The notes under the pieces were generated by a model, which searched no databases, was not told the DNA's origin, and saw only the letters and a list, made by a program, of their open reading frames with translations. 64,000 bases of DNA from Hyphomonadaceae bacterium BL14 (GTDB lineage Bacteria; Pseudomonadota; Alphaproteobacteria; Caulobacterales; Maricaulaceae), in assembly GCA_027627705.1 (NCBI GenBank), contig CP091242.1, positions 1,455,083 through 1,519,082 on the forward strand. Reading direction: 5' to 3'. A program made the translations under genes and the position numbers. The first letter of the stretch is position 1; the number at the start of each line of letters is the position of its first letter. Shown one piece after another: positions 51,453 to 60,141 of this stretch.

Positions 51453-51557
51453 CGGCTCGGGCAGTGCCGGGGTGACCGGATTATGGCAACCGTCTGATCT
51501 CGGTGACGCCTCCGGGACGCCGCCGGGACGCCGCGCACCCTCGCAAACCCAAGCCCG

Positions 51558-52457
51558 CTACTCCGCCGCCACCTTCAGCGGATCATGGCTGAGCCACCCA
51601 AAAACCTGGGGCCAGAAGACGTCGGACATGCACTCGCGGAACAGGCCGTCATGGCCGATGGGACCGCGGGCGAGATCGTCGCGGCGCACGATTTTCATGT
51701 CGCTGGGGGCGCGCTCATAGCGCTCCAGCAGCCAGCGCACGCCGCCCGGCGTGGCGATGGGGTCGTCATCGGGGACCCAGGCGCGCACCGGGGCTGAAAA
51801 GGCGCGCCAGCGCGCGTCCAGCCCGTGCTCGGCGAACAGATCCCGGAACCCGTCGCGATTCACCCCGAAGGCGCGCCAGTCGCGCCACACGCCCGGCGGC
51901 AGGGCCGCGCCGCGCCACAGCGCCCCGCGCGGGACATGGCCGCTCATGGCCAGCGCCGCCGGGCCATACAGCCGCCAGAAGCTCCACGCCTGGAGGCGCA
52001 TCGGTGGCGCATGATGGCCCCAATAGGGGCCGGAGGAGGACAGGAGCGCCAGCGCGCGCACCGGCACGTGCCGTTCGATAAGTCCGGCAAATTGCCCCCC
52101 CACCGAATGGCCCACTACATCCACCGGCAGGCGGGGATAGAGCGCGCTGGCGTGGGCGGCGGCGGCGGGCACGTCATAGCGCGCCCAGTCGAGCATGCGG
52201 GCCGGATCGGTACGCGGCGCGCCCTGAAGCGAGGCGCCCTGGCCGCGATAATCAAACGTCAGCGCCGCCCAGCCGCGCGCCGCAGCGGCCTGAGCAAACG
52301 GGCGGTAGAAGCCTTGCGTGTAGCCGGTCGCCGGGTTGATCACCATGACCGCAAGGGGGCGCGCCGGCGCGTACAGGTGCGCCGCCAGCACCCGGCCATC
52401 GCCAGCGGTGATCGCGATCTCGCGCGCGTGTACGGGTTCACATATCGCCATGCGCAT
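51558..52457 (-). CDS. Alpha/beta hydrolase (serine aminopeptidase-like)
   Basis: The 299-residue protein is an alpha/beta hydrolase: strand VMVINPATGYTQGFYRPFAQAAAARGWAALTFDYRGQGAS, then the nucleophile elbow GHSVGG in LPVDVVGHSVGGQFAGLI. A lid containing many Trp/Arg/Pro residues (~155-215) is followed by a late Asp and the His in GPIGHDGLFRE. There is no signal peptide. ATG 52457 or 52451 is likely. The substrate is unknown; relatives act on lipids or esters. It is divergent from the RidA gene. Confidence 0.85.
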   Translation of the reverse strand: MRMAICEPVHAREIAITAGDGRVLAAHLYAPARPLAVMVINPATGYTQGFYRPFAQAAAARGWAALTFDYRGQGASLQGAPRTDPARMLDWARYDVPAAAAHASALYPRLPVDVVGHSVGGQFAGLIERHVPVRALALLSSSGPYWGHHAPPMRLQAWSFWRLYGPAALAMSGHVPRGALWRGAALPPGVWRDWRAFGVNRDGFRDLFAEHGLDARWRAFSAPVRAWVPDDDPIATPGGVRWLLERYERAPSDMKIVRRDDLARGPIGHDGLFRECMSDVFWPQVFGWLSHDPLKVAAE

Positions 52458-52618
52458 CGCCTGTCGCGCCGCGCCCGCCTGGGCCGGACGCCCGCCTCCC
52501 CAACCCGGAGCACCATGGCGCGCATGGACGCGCCCTTCAACCCTGACGGCGATTGCAAACCGGTCACGAACACGGTCTATCTGCAATCTCCTGACCCGCC
52601 GCACCGGAGAGGTTTGCC

Positions 52619-53092
52619 GTGACCGCTGCTCAAAACACGATTGAATCCCGCCTGGCCGAACTTGGGATCACCCTGCCCGAACCCGTCGCGCCGGTGGCCA
52701 ATTACGTGCCCTTCGTGCGCTCGGGCGCGTTGGTCCACATCTCCGGCCAGATCTCCATCGGGCCTGACGGGCTGGTCGCCGGGCGCCTGGGCGCCGGGAT
52801 GGAGCTGGAAGCCGGCCAGGCCGCGGCGCGCCTGTGCGCCATCAATCTCATCGCCCAGTTCAATGCGGCCTGCGGCGGCGATCTCACCAGGGTGGCGCGC
52901 ATCGTGAAGCTGGGCGGGTTCGTCAACGCCGATCCGGCCTTCACCGACATTCCCAAAGTGATCAATGGCACCTCGGACCTGATGGTGGATGTGTTCGGCG
53001 AGGCCGGGCGCCACGCCCGCTCGGCGGTGGGGGTGGCGGTGCTGCCGCTCGGTGCCGCGGTGGAAGTGGACGCGGTGATCGAGATCGCCTGA
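52619..53092 (+). CDS. RidA/YjgF-family protein (GTG start)
   Basis: The 157-residue protein has the chorismate-mutase-like RidA fold: IESRLAELGITLPEPVAPVANYVPFVRSGALVHISGQI at the start, then AARLCAINLIAQFNAACGGDLTRVARIVKLGGFVNADPAF. GRHARSAVGVAVLPLGAAVEVDAVIE follows, with the Arg in GRHARSAVG as the usual ligand-binding site. RidA proteins hydrolyse reactive 2-aminoacrylate; members of this longer subgroup can have other roles. The GTG at 52619 follows GGAGAGG. Confidence 0.92.
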   Translation: MTAAQNTIESRLAELGITLPEPVAPVANYVPFVRSGALVHISGQISIGPDGLVAGRLGAGMELEAGQAAARLCAINLIAQFNAACGGDLTRVARIVKLGGFVNADPAFTDIPKVINGTSDLMVDVFGEAGRHARSAVGVAVLPLGAAVEVDAVIEIA

Positions 53093-53249
53093 CGGGGGGA
53101 TCGGGTGACGGCGTGACACCCCGGTCTGGCGCACCTCCGGACAGGGGCCCGGCCGGGCCATTCATCCCCCGTCCCTCGCTGATCGCCGGGGGCGGCGCTA
53201 TATCCGCCTCTCTATCCCCCGTTCTGACCCCCGGCGGCCCGTTACATTC

Positions 53250-54458
53250 ATGAGCTCTGTGCGCCTCTCCCTCGCCGACAGCATGAAAACCGTCCCGGCT
53301 GACACGTGGGACGCGCTTTTGAACACACAAACGGGTGTGGATGACCCCACAGGCGGAGCGAACGACACCGCAGGCGGGGCGGATGACACCAGAACAGGCG
53401 CGATCCACCCCTTCACCAGCTGGGCCTTCCTGGACGCGCTGGAGACCAGCGGCAGCGTCGGAACCGGCACCGGATGGGCGCCCCGCCACCTGCTGGCGCA
53501 CGACGCGGATGGCGTGCTGGTGGGCGCTATGCCGATGTATCTAAAGGGTCATTCCTACGGCGAGTATGTCTTCGACCATGCCTGGGCCGACGCGCTGGAG
53601 CGCGCGGGCGGGACGTATTATCCCAAGCTGGTCACCGCCATTCCCTTTACCCCCGCCACTGGCCCGCGCATCCTAAGCCATTGCCCTGAAACACGAAATG
53701 CCCTGATCCAGGGCGGCATCGCCGCGGCCCGGCAGCTGGGCGCCTCCAGCTGGCATGTCCTCTTTCCGGGCGACGACGACCGGCAAGCCCTTGACTCTCA
53801 TGGACTTCTGGCTCGCCACGATATCCAGTTCATCTTCACCAGTCCCGGCTACCGCGACTATGCCGACTTCCTCGACGCCCTGGCCTCACGCAAGCGCAAG
53901 GCCCTGCGCAAAGAGCGGGAAATCGCGCAAGCCAATGTAAAAATTGAACTTCTGACCGGATCGGATATCACCGAAGCCCATTGGGACGTGTTCTTCGCCT
54001 GCTATCTCGACACCGGCGCGCGCAAATGGGGCCAGCCCTATCTCAATCGCGAATTCTTCTCCCTTATCGGCCAGCGCATGGCGGACAGAATCCTGCTGGT
54101 GATGGCGTCCCGCGACGGCCGCTATATCGCCAGTGCATTGAATTTCATCGGGTCTGACACGCTCTATGGCCGCTATTGGGGGGCGCTGGACTCCCATGAC
54201 AGCCTGCATTTCGAGCTCTGCTATCATCAGGCCATCGAGTACGCTCTCGCCCATGGCCTGACCCGCGTCGAGGCCGGCGCCCAGGGTGCCCACAAGCTCG
54301 CCCGCGGCTACCGCCCGCACCTGGTCCATTCAGCCCATCATATTGAACATGAAGGCCTTCGCGCCGCCGTCGCCCGCTATCTCGCCTCCGAACGCCCCGC
54401 CATGATCCGCGAATGCGCCGCGATGGATGCGGAGAGCCCGTTCAAGGCCGCACCCTGA
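53250..54458 (+). CDS. FemAB-like GNAT-fold protein (DUF482/PF04339-type)
   Basis: The 402-residue protein resembles the DUF482 'peptidogalycan biosynthesis/recognition' group: WDAL...HPFTSWAFLDALETSGSVGTGTGWAPRHLL, YGEYVFDHAWADALERAGGTYYPKLVTAIPFTPATGPRIL, and RKRKALRKEREIA. The C-terminal GNAT-like part has FELCYHQAIEYALAHGLTRVEAGAQGAHKLARGYRP. An insertion of ~22 residues of imperfect Gly/Asp/Thr repeats (GVDDPTGGANDTAGGADDTR, ~30-49) lies between WDALL and the HPF segment. It has no signal or membrane helix. Aminoacyl transfer to an envelope acceptor is inferred. Confidence 0.87.
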   Translation: MSSVRLSLADSMKTVPADTWDALLNTQTGVDDPTGGANDTAGGADDTRTGAIHPFTSWAFLDALETSGSVGTGTGWAPRHLLAHDADGVLVGAMPMYLKGHSYGEYVFDHAWADALERAGGTYYPKLVTAIPFTPATGPRILSHCPETRNALIQGGIAAARQLGASSWHVLFPGDDDRQALDSHGLLARHDIQFIFTSPGYRDYADFLDALASRKRKALRKEREIAQANVKIELLTGSDITEAHWDVFFACYLDTGARKWGQPYLNREFFSLIGQRMADRILLVMASRDGRYIASALNFIGSDTLYGRYWGALDSHDSLHFELCYHQAIEYALAHGLTRVEAGAQGAHKLARGYRPHLVHSAHHIEHEGLRAAVARYLASERPAMIRECAAMDAESPFKAAP

Positions 54459-54521
54459 CTTGGCGCATTGCCTCGATTTTGCTTATGATTTGCGCTTCAA
54501 GAGCGAGACCGGAGACCCGCC

Positions 54522-54953
54522 ATGAGCCTGCACGGGACCTATGACGATCAGAACATCTTCGCCAAAATCCTGCGCGGCGAGGCGCCTTCGGTGAAGGTCT
54601 TCGAGGACGATCAAGTCCTTGCGATCATGGACGTTTTTCCCCAGAGCGAGGGGCATGTCCTGGTCATCCCGAAAGCGCGGGCGCGCAATCTTCTCGACCT
54701 CCCCGCCGAAACCGCATCAGCCGCCATGGACCGGGTTCAGCGCCTGGCCCGCGCAGTAGAAGCGGCGCTCAAACCCGATGGCGTCATGGTCGCCCAGTTC
54801 AGCGGCGCGCCGGCTGGCCAGACCGTTTTTCATGTGCATTTTCATGTCATTCCGCGCTGGGCGGACCGGAATATTGCGGGTCATGGCCAGGCGGGCCAGG
54901 CCGATACCGGGGCGCTGGAATCGCTGGCCGAACGGATCAAGTCCAGACTTTGA
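54522..54953 (+). CDS. HIT-family nucleotide-binding hydrolase (HINT-type)
   Basis: The 143-residue protein opens NIFAKILRGEAPSVKVFEDDQVLAIMDVFPQSEGHVLVIPK and ends with the histidine triad VFHVHFHVIPRW. Family members hydrolyse AMP-linked nucleotides such as adenosine phosphoramidates. A GGAGACC site precedes ATG 54522. It follows the FemAB-like gene by 63 bases. Its stop codon lies inside a 14-base palindrome shared with the convergent D,D-carboxypeptidase stop. Confidence 0.93.
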   Translation: MSLHGTYDDQNIFAKILRGEAPSVKVFEDDQVLAIMDVFPQSEGHVLVIPKARARNLLDLPAETASAAMDRVQRLARAVEAALKPDGVMVAQFSGAPAGQTVFHVHFHVIPRWADRNIAGHGQAGQADTGALESLAERIKSRL

Positions 54954-54961
54954 AAGCGCTT

Positions 54962-56233
54962 TCAGGCGTCAGGCGACACCGTGAAACAGAGCTCGCCGCG
55001 CGCCTGAAGCCGGGCGCAGGCAGCGCGGGCGATGTCTGCATCCAGGCCGGCGAAGCGCGCGCGCCACAGCCGGGTCTCACCGCGCAGAAGGGGCTCCGGG
55101 GCATGACGCGCCTGTGCCACCAGATCACCGATGCCAAGGGCTGACACGGTTTCCAGCCGCGCCCGCGCCGCTGCCTCAGAGCCATACGCCCCCACCTGAA
55201 TGGACCAGCCCCGCGCCAGCGCCAGCACGGGCTCCGGCGCGCGCGCCGGTTCGGCCAGCTGGTCCGCGTCGGCCAAGGTCACCCGCACCGGCGGCCCGCC
55301 GGCGGCGGATCCCTGGGCTGTCTGAGCGGGCATATCGGCCAGCTCGGCGGTCAGAATTTCCTGTTCCCGTATGGGGTTGAGGCGTGGGGCCTCAAGCGAT
55401 GCCAAAAGCCGTCCCTGATCGCGCGCATCCAGGGTCGTGAACGCCGCGTCGATCAGTTCACGCGCATGAGCATCACGCACGGCGGGCGAGGCTCCGCCCA
55501 TGACAATCGCCACCAGCCGCCGCCCGTCGCGCTCGGCCGTCACCGCCACATTGAACCCCGACGCCCGGATATAGCCGGTCTTCAGCCCGTCCACGCCCGG
55601 CATCCCGGTGACCAAAGTATTGTGGCTGTTGATGGTCCGCCCGTTCCAGACAAAACGCGTCTCGGAGAAATAGCCGTAGCGCTCGGGAAAATCGCGCCGC
55701 AAGGCGTAAGCGAGCCGTGCCATGTCGCGCGCTGTGGTGCGCTGCAGCGGATCGGGCAAGCCGGACGCATTGCGGAATGTCGTGGAGGTGAGGCCGAGGC
55801 GCCGGGCGCGCTCGGTCATGGCCTGCGCAAAACCGGCTTCTGTGCCGCCCAGATGCTCGGCCACCGCGACCGCCACATCATTGGCGCTGGCGACAATCAG
55901 CGCCCGGACCGCATCTTCAACCCCGATGGTTGCGCCTTGCGCCAGCCCGAGGCGGGACGCCGGGCGCGACGCGGCCTCAGCCGACACGGTCATCGCATCG
56001 GTCAGAGACAGACGCCCCTCACGCTCCGCTTCAAAGAGCATGTACAGCGTCATCATCTTGGTCAGCGAGGCAGGAAAGCGCATGGCGTCGGCTCTGCGCG
56101 CATGCAGCACCTCACCGCTTTCCATGTCCGCCACAAAGGCGGCATAGCGCTCCGCTTGCGCCACAGCCCCCGCGCTGGCGAACGCCAGCACCGCAAGAAT
56201 CGCGGCCAGCCATCTTGTGAGTGCGTGCACCAT
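54962..56233 (-). CDS. Exported D-alanyl-D-alanine carboxypeptidase with SPOR domain
   Basis: The 423-residue enzyme has a signal peptide (~1-27, AVAQAE) and the serine peptidase S11 motifs SLTK (Ser56, Lys59), SAN (116-118) and KTG (218-220). It trims terminal D-Ala from peptidoglycan stems. The C-terminal ~80 residues (WSIQVGAYGSEAAARARLETVSALG...LWRARFAGLDADIARAACARLQARGELCFTV) form a SPOR domain that should target it to septal glycan. Such S11-SPOR fusions are typical of alphaproteobacteria. ATG 56233 is preferred to a GTG 18 bases upstream. Confidence 0.95.
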   Translation of the reverse strand: MVHALTRWLAAILAVLAFASAGAVAQAERYAAFVADMESGEVLHARRADAMRFPASLTKMMTLYMLFEAEREGRLSLTDAMTVSAEAASRPASRLGLAQGATIGVEDAVRALIVASANDVAVAVAEHLGGTEAGFAQAMTERARRLGLTSTTFRNASGLPDPLQRTTARDMARLAYALRRDFPERYGYFSETRFVWNGRTINSHNTLVTGMPGVDGLKTGYIRASGFNVAVTAERDGRRLVAIVMGGASPAVRDAHARELIDAAFTTLDARDQGRLLASLEAPRLNPIREQEILTAELADMPAQTAQGSAAGGPPVRVTLADADQLAEPARAPEPVLALARGWSIQVGAYGSEAAARARLETVSALGIGDLVAQARHAPEPLLRGETRLWRARFAGLDADIARAACARLQARGELCFTVSPDA

Positions 56234-56397
56234 GACCTGACACACTGGCACCGAGCTGTTGCCGGGCCGTTAACCGCATGACGCCAGAGGGCTTTTGTGC
56301 GGTGCAACATTTTGCTTGACTTGAGCCCCTGCGTTTGAGAAATTTGCTGCGCTTGCGAAGGGCCGCTGTTCTTGCGCGAGCTGACGATGAGGATGCT

Positions 56398-57024
56398 ATG
56401 ACGAGCGATACCGAAAGCCCGACCATCGACCCGGCCACCGGCGGCGACGCTGCTGCGCCCGGCGTGGATGTGCGCGCACCGGCCGCCGTCCAGTCGTCCC
56501 GCCCGGCAAACACTCGCTCCGCGAAAACCGGCAAAGCCGTGCGCGAGCCCTCCCCTCCCCGCAAAATGACAGGAGCCACCACCATGGCCGCCGCCAAAAA
56601 AGATCCCGCCAAGGAAGCCTTTGAAACCGTCACCGCCGCGTCGAACGACGCGATCAAGGACGGCTTCGAGAAATCCGTGAACGCGCTGAACGAATTCACC
56701 GCGTTCCAGAAAGACACTGTCGACGCCATGATCGCGTCGGCTACCACCGCTGCCAAGTCGATCGAAGAGATCAACACCGCTGCGGTCGCTTACGCCAAGA
56801 AGTCGATGGAAGACTCCGCTGCCGCCGCGAAAACGATGGCGAGCGCCAAGTCGGTGCAGGAGCTCATCGAGGTTCAGGCCGATTACACCAAATCGGCGAT
56901 GGAAGCCTATCTGGCCGAAGTCACCCGCCAGTCCGAACTGATGTCGGGCCTGGTCAAGCAATCCTTCAAGCCGCTCAACGACCGCGCCGCCGCGGCTGTC
57001 GAGCTGATGCAGTCGCAGCGCTAG
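56398..57024 (+). CDS. Phasin-family protein with N-terminal extension
   Basis: The 208-residue product ends in a typical Phasin_2-type helical domain (~residues 85-200: FETVTAASNDAIKDGFEKSVNALNEFTAFQKDTVDAMIASATTAAKSIEE...VQADYTKSAMEAYLAEVTRQSELM). Phasins coat polyhydroxyalkanoate granules or act as membrane-associated helical proteins. The first ~62 residues are Pro/Ala/Thr-rich and disordered. ATG 56398 has a GAGG site. ATG 56584 (MAAAKK) has a stronger AGGAG site and would give a phasin of usual length, so both may be used. A TTGACT -35-like element is at 56316-56321. A strong terminator follows. Confidence 0.85.
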   Translation: MTSDTESPTIDPATGGDAAAPGVDVRAPAAVQSSRPANTRSAKTGKAVREPSPPRKMTGATTMAAAKKDPAKEAFETVTAASNDAIKDGFEKSVNALNEFTAFQKDTVDAMIASATTAAKSIEEINTAAVAYAKKSMEDSAAAAKTMASAKSVQELIEVQADYTKSAMEAYLAEVTRQSELMSGLVKQSFKPLNDRAAAAVELMQSQR

Positions 57025-57088
57025 GCGCGACGCTACCCCATCGGCGCGCGCAGCTTGCTGCGCGCGCCCACGGATCCTCCCTGACTGG

Positions 57089-57118
57089 TCCGGCGCCTCA
57101 AAGCGCCGGACTTTTTTT
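57089..57118 (+). terminator. Rho-independent terminator of the phasin gene
   Basis: An 8-bp perfect stem (57089-57096 with 57103-57110, loop CTCAAA) is followed by seven T (57112-57118). This is the clearest intrinsic terminator in the window, 65 bases after the phasin stop. Confidence 0.93.
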
Positions 57119-57239
57119 GTCCACGATCAGGTGCCGCCACGCATGCGTCCGGCTGAGACAGGGGCTTCCCACGCGGCCACGGATGCCTATCTAATCAGGG
57201 TATGAAAACTGTGTCAGCGCTGACCCAAGGCCTCTAGGC

Positions 57240-57569
57240 ATGACCGAACGGCGCAAGGATGACGAGGACGCCGGACGCGGCGCAGGCGTGGCGCTTGAAA
57301 CGCGCACGCGCACAAAGCGCCCGTCCATGTACAAGGTCCTGCTGTTAAACGACGATTACACCCCGATGGAATTCGTCGTGGGCGTTCTGATGACGATTTT
57401 TCACAAGAACGCTGAGGAAGCGACTCGCATCATGCTCCATGTGCACCAACATGGAGTGGGGGTCTGCGGCGTGTTTACGTTTGAAGTGGCCGAGACCAAA
57501 GTAGCCCAGGTGATGGACGCCGCACGGCGCTCGCAGCACCCTCTGCAGTGCACCATGGAAAAGGATTAG
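57240..57569 (+). CDS. clpS: ATP-dependent Clp protease adaptor ClpS
   Basis: ClpS delivers N-end-rule substrates to ClpA-ClpP. The 109-residue product has a charged disordered N-terminus (1-28) and the core [57 protein letters not shown]. The N-degron pocket residues [10 protein letters not shown] and MLHVHQHG are intact. Length is normal. It lies 4 bases before clpA, forming the standard clpS-clpA operon. Confidence 0.97.
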   Translation: MTERRKDDEDAGRGAGVALETRTRTKRPSMYKVLLLNDDYTPMEFVVGVLMTIFHKNAEEATRIMLHVHQHGVGVCGVFTFEVAETKVAQVMDAARRSQHPLQCTMEKD

Positions 57570-57573
57570 GCGC

Positions 57574-59925
57574 TTGCCCTCATTTTCATCCGCCCTTGAG
57601 CACAGCCTCACCCGCGCCCTGGCCGCTGCCAAGGAGCGCAAGCACGAGTACGCCACGCTCGAGCACTTGCTGCTCACTCTATGCGAGGATGAGGACGCCG
57701 CTGCCGTGATGCGCGCCTGCGACGTGGATGTGGACGAGTTGCGCGAAACCCTGCTCGATTATGTCGAGCGCGAATTGGCCAGCCTGGTGATCGAGACCGG
57801 CGAGGACGCCAAGCCGACAGCCGGTTTCCAGCGCGTCATCCAGCGCGCCGTGATCCATGTGCAGAATTCCGGCCGCGACGAGGTGACCGGCGCCAATGTC
57901 CTGGTTGCCCTGTTTGCCGAGCGCGAAAGCCATGCGGCCTACTTCCTGGCCGAGCGCGACATGACCCGGTATGACGCGGTCAACTTCATCTCACACGGCA
58001 TCGCCAAGCGCCCCGGTGCCAGCGAGGCACGCCCCGCCCGCGGCGCGGACGATGAGGACGAGGATGACGCAACACCCGTGTCCGCCGACGACAAGGACAA
58101 GGATGATGCGCTGGCCGCCTATTGCGTTGATCTCAACGCCAAGGCCCGCGCCGGCGATGTCGATCCCTTGATCGGGCGCGACCACGAGGTGGAGCGCTGC
58201 ATCCAGGTGCTGTGCCGTCGGCGCAAGAACAACCCGCTTCTGGTGGGCGATCCGGGCGTCGGCAAGACCGCCATCGCTGAAGGGTTGGCCCGCAAAATCA
58301 TCGAGCACGATGTGCCCGATGTGCTGGAAAAGGCCGTTATCTATTCGCTCGACATGGGCACGCTGCTGGCCGGCACGCGCTATCGCGGCGATTTCGAAGA
58401 GCGCGTCAAACAGGTGGTCAAGGCACTGGAGCAGCGCCCCCACGCCATCCTGTTCATTGACGAGATTCACACCGTCATCGGTGCCGGTGCCACGTCGGGC
58501 GGTGCCATGGACGCGTCCAACCTGCTGAAACCGGCACTGCAGTCGGGCTCCCTGCGCTGCATGGGATCGACCACTTACAAGGAATACCGCCAGCATTTCG
58601 AGAAAGACCGCGCGCTCGCCCGCCGCTTCCAGAAGATTGATGTGGTCGAGCCGTCCGTGGCGGATTCCATCAAGATCCTGCAGGGCCTGCGCCCCTATTT
58701 CGAGGACTTCCACGACATCCGCTTTACCAATGAAGCGCTGAAAACCGCCGTGGAGCTGTCCGACCGCTATATTGGCGATCGCAAGCTGCCGGACAAAGCC
58801 ATCGACGTGATCGACGAGGCCGGTGCCTCCATGCGTCTGCTGCCGCAATCGCGGCGCAAGAAGACCATCGGCGTCAAGGATGTGGAAGCCGTGGTCGCCA
58901 AGATCGCGCGCATCCCGGCCAAATCGGTATCAAAATCCGACGAGACCGTCCTCAAAGACCTCGATGCCACCCTCAAGCGCGTGGTGTTTGGTCAGGACGA
59001 GGCCATCGCCAAGCTGGCCAGCGCCATCAAGCTGGCGCGTGCCGGCCTGCGCGAACCGCACAAGCCCATTGGCTGCTACCTGTTCTCCGGCCCGACCGGC
59101 GTGGGCAAGACTGAAGTGGCCCGCCAGCTCGCCTCCTCGCTGGGGGTGGAGCTGCTACGCTTTGACATGAGCGAATACATGGAGCGCCACACGGTGAGCC
59201 GCCTGCTCGGCGCGCCTCCGGGCTATGTCGGCTATGACCAGGGCGGCCAGCTCACCGACGCGGTAGACCAGCACCCCCATTCGGTGCTGCTGCTCGACGA
59301 GATCGAGAAGGCCCACCCGGATATTTTCAATATCCTGCTGCAGGTGATGGATAACGGCCAGCTGACCGATGCCAACGGCAAGAAGATCGACTGCCGCAAC
59401 ATCATCCTGATCATGACCACCAATGCCGGCGCGTCCGACGCCGCCAAGGAATCCATCGGCTTTGGGCGCGGCAAGCGCGAGGGCGAGGACACGGCGGCCA
59501 TCGAACGCCTGTTCACGCCGGAATTCCGCAACCGACTGGACTCCGTCATCGCCTTCTCCGGCCTCAAGCCAGAAGTCGTCGGGCGCGTGGTCGAGAAATT
59601 CGTGCTCCAGCTGGAAGCCCAACTGGCCGAGCGCGGCGTCACCTTCGAACTGTCCGAAGCCGCCACGCTGTGGCTGGCGCGCAAGGGCTATGACGAGAAT
59701 TTCGGTGCCCGCCCGCTGGGCCGCGTCATCCAGGAGCACATCAAGAAGCCCCTGGCCGACGAAATTCTGTTTGGTCAGCTGAAAAAGGGCGGCGTGGTGA
59801 AGGTGGATATCGATCCCGCCGACGCCGACCGCCTCGACTTCGAGATCATCCCCGCCGACCGGCTGAAGTCGCCCAAGCCCAAACCGGCGCCGAAGAAAGC
59901 GCCCGAACAGGCCCCGGTAGAGTAG
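57574..59925 (+). CDS. clpA: ATP-dependent Clp protease ATPase subunit ClpA (TTG start)
   Basis: ClpA unfolds substrates and feeds them to ClpP. The 783-residue product starts TTG (PSFSSALEHSLTRALAAAKERKHEYATLEHLLLTL), matching the usual N-domain beginning; no ATG fits. It has the N-domain to ~145, an acidic linker (~150-172), and Walker A1 GDPGVGKT (~224). Walker B1 is ILFIDEIHT. The second AAA+ module has GPTGVGKT (~506) and LLLDEIEKAHPD. The IGF/L-type ClpP-contact loop region is ESIGFGRGKREGE. The C-terminal tail is Lys/Pro-rich. The stop of clpS is 4 bases upstream. Confidence 0.97.
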   Translation: MPSFSSALEHSLTRALAAAKERKHEYATLEHLLLTLCEDEDAAAVMRACDVDVDELRETLLDYVERELASLVIETGEDAKPTAGFQRVIQRAVIHVQNSGRDEVTGANVLVALFAERESHAAYFLAERDMTRYDAVNFISHGIAKRPGASEARPARGADDEDEDDATPVSADDKDKDDALAAYCVDLNAKARAGDVDPLIGRDHEVERCIQVLCRRRKNNPLLVGDPGVGKTAIAEGLARKIIEHDVPDVLEKAVIYSLDMGTLLAGTRYRGDFEERVKQVVKALEQRPHAILFIDEIHTVIGAGATSGGAMDASNLLKPALQSGSLRCMGSTTYKEYRQHFEKDRALARRFQKIDVVEPSVADSIKILQGLRPYFEDFHDIRFTNEALKTAVELSDRYIGDRKLPDKAIDVIDEAGASMRLLPQSRRKKTIGVKDVEAVVAKIARIPAKSVSKSDETVLKDLDATLKRVVFGQDEAIAKLASAIKLARAGLREPHKPIGCYLFSGPTGVGKTEVARQLASSLGVELLRFDMSEYMERHTVSRLLGAPPGYVGYDQGGQLTDAVDQHPHSVLLLDEIEKAHPDIFNILLQVMDNGQLTDANGKKIDCRNIILIMTTNAGASDAAKESIGFGRGKREGEDTAAIERLFTPEFRNRLDSVIAFSGLKPEVVGRVVEKFVLQLEAQLAERGVTFELSEAATLWLARKGYDENFGARPLGRVIQEHIKKPLADEILFGQLKKGGVVKVDIDPADADRLDFEIIPADRLKSPKPKPAPKKAPEQAPVE

Positions 59926-59971
59926 GAGAGCTCTCCCTTCCTTGAAGGTGGCCCTCCGCCCCAAAACCTGC

Positions 59972-60099
59972 TTTCCCGGAAGCCGCGAAGCGGCTGTCCG
60001 GGACCCATCCCGCTAAGTCTGAACTGCCTGGGCGGTGGAGAGGATGGGTAGATGGATCCCGGCCGACCCCGGACTAAGTCCGGGGTCGGCCGGGAGAAC
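59972..60099. repeat. ~128-bp intergenic nested inverted repeat, copy 2
   Basis: The gap between the convergent clpA and leuB ends holds a structure that aligns with the reverse complement of 7361-7486. Outer TTTCCCGG and CCGGGAGAA arms flank CCGGGACCCATCC and GGATGGATCCCGG. The right arm carries a perfect 13-bp hairpin (60061-60073 with 60079-60091, loop CTAAG). The left arm carries AGCCGC/GCGGCT around GAA (59981-59995). In this place it may also end transcripts from both sides. Confidence 0.88.
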
Positions 60100-60141
60100 A
60101 GCTTTGGTGAGAGGTGTGCGCCAACGCCAACCGCCAGACCC

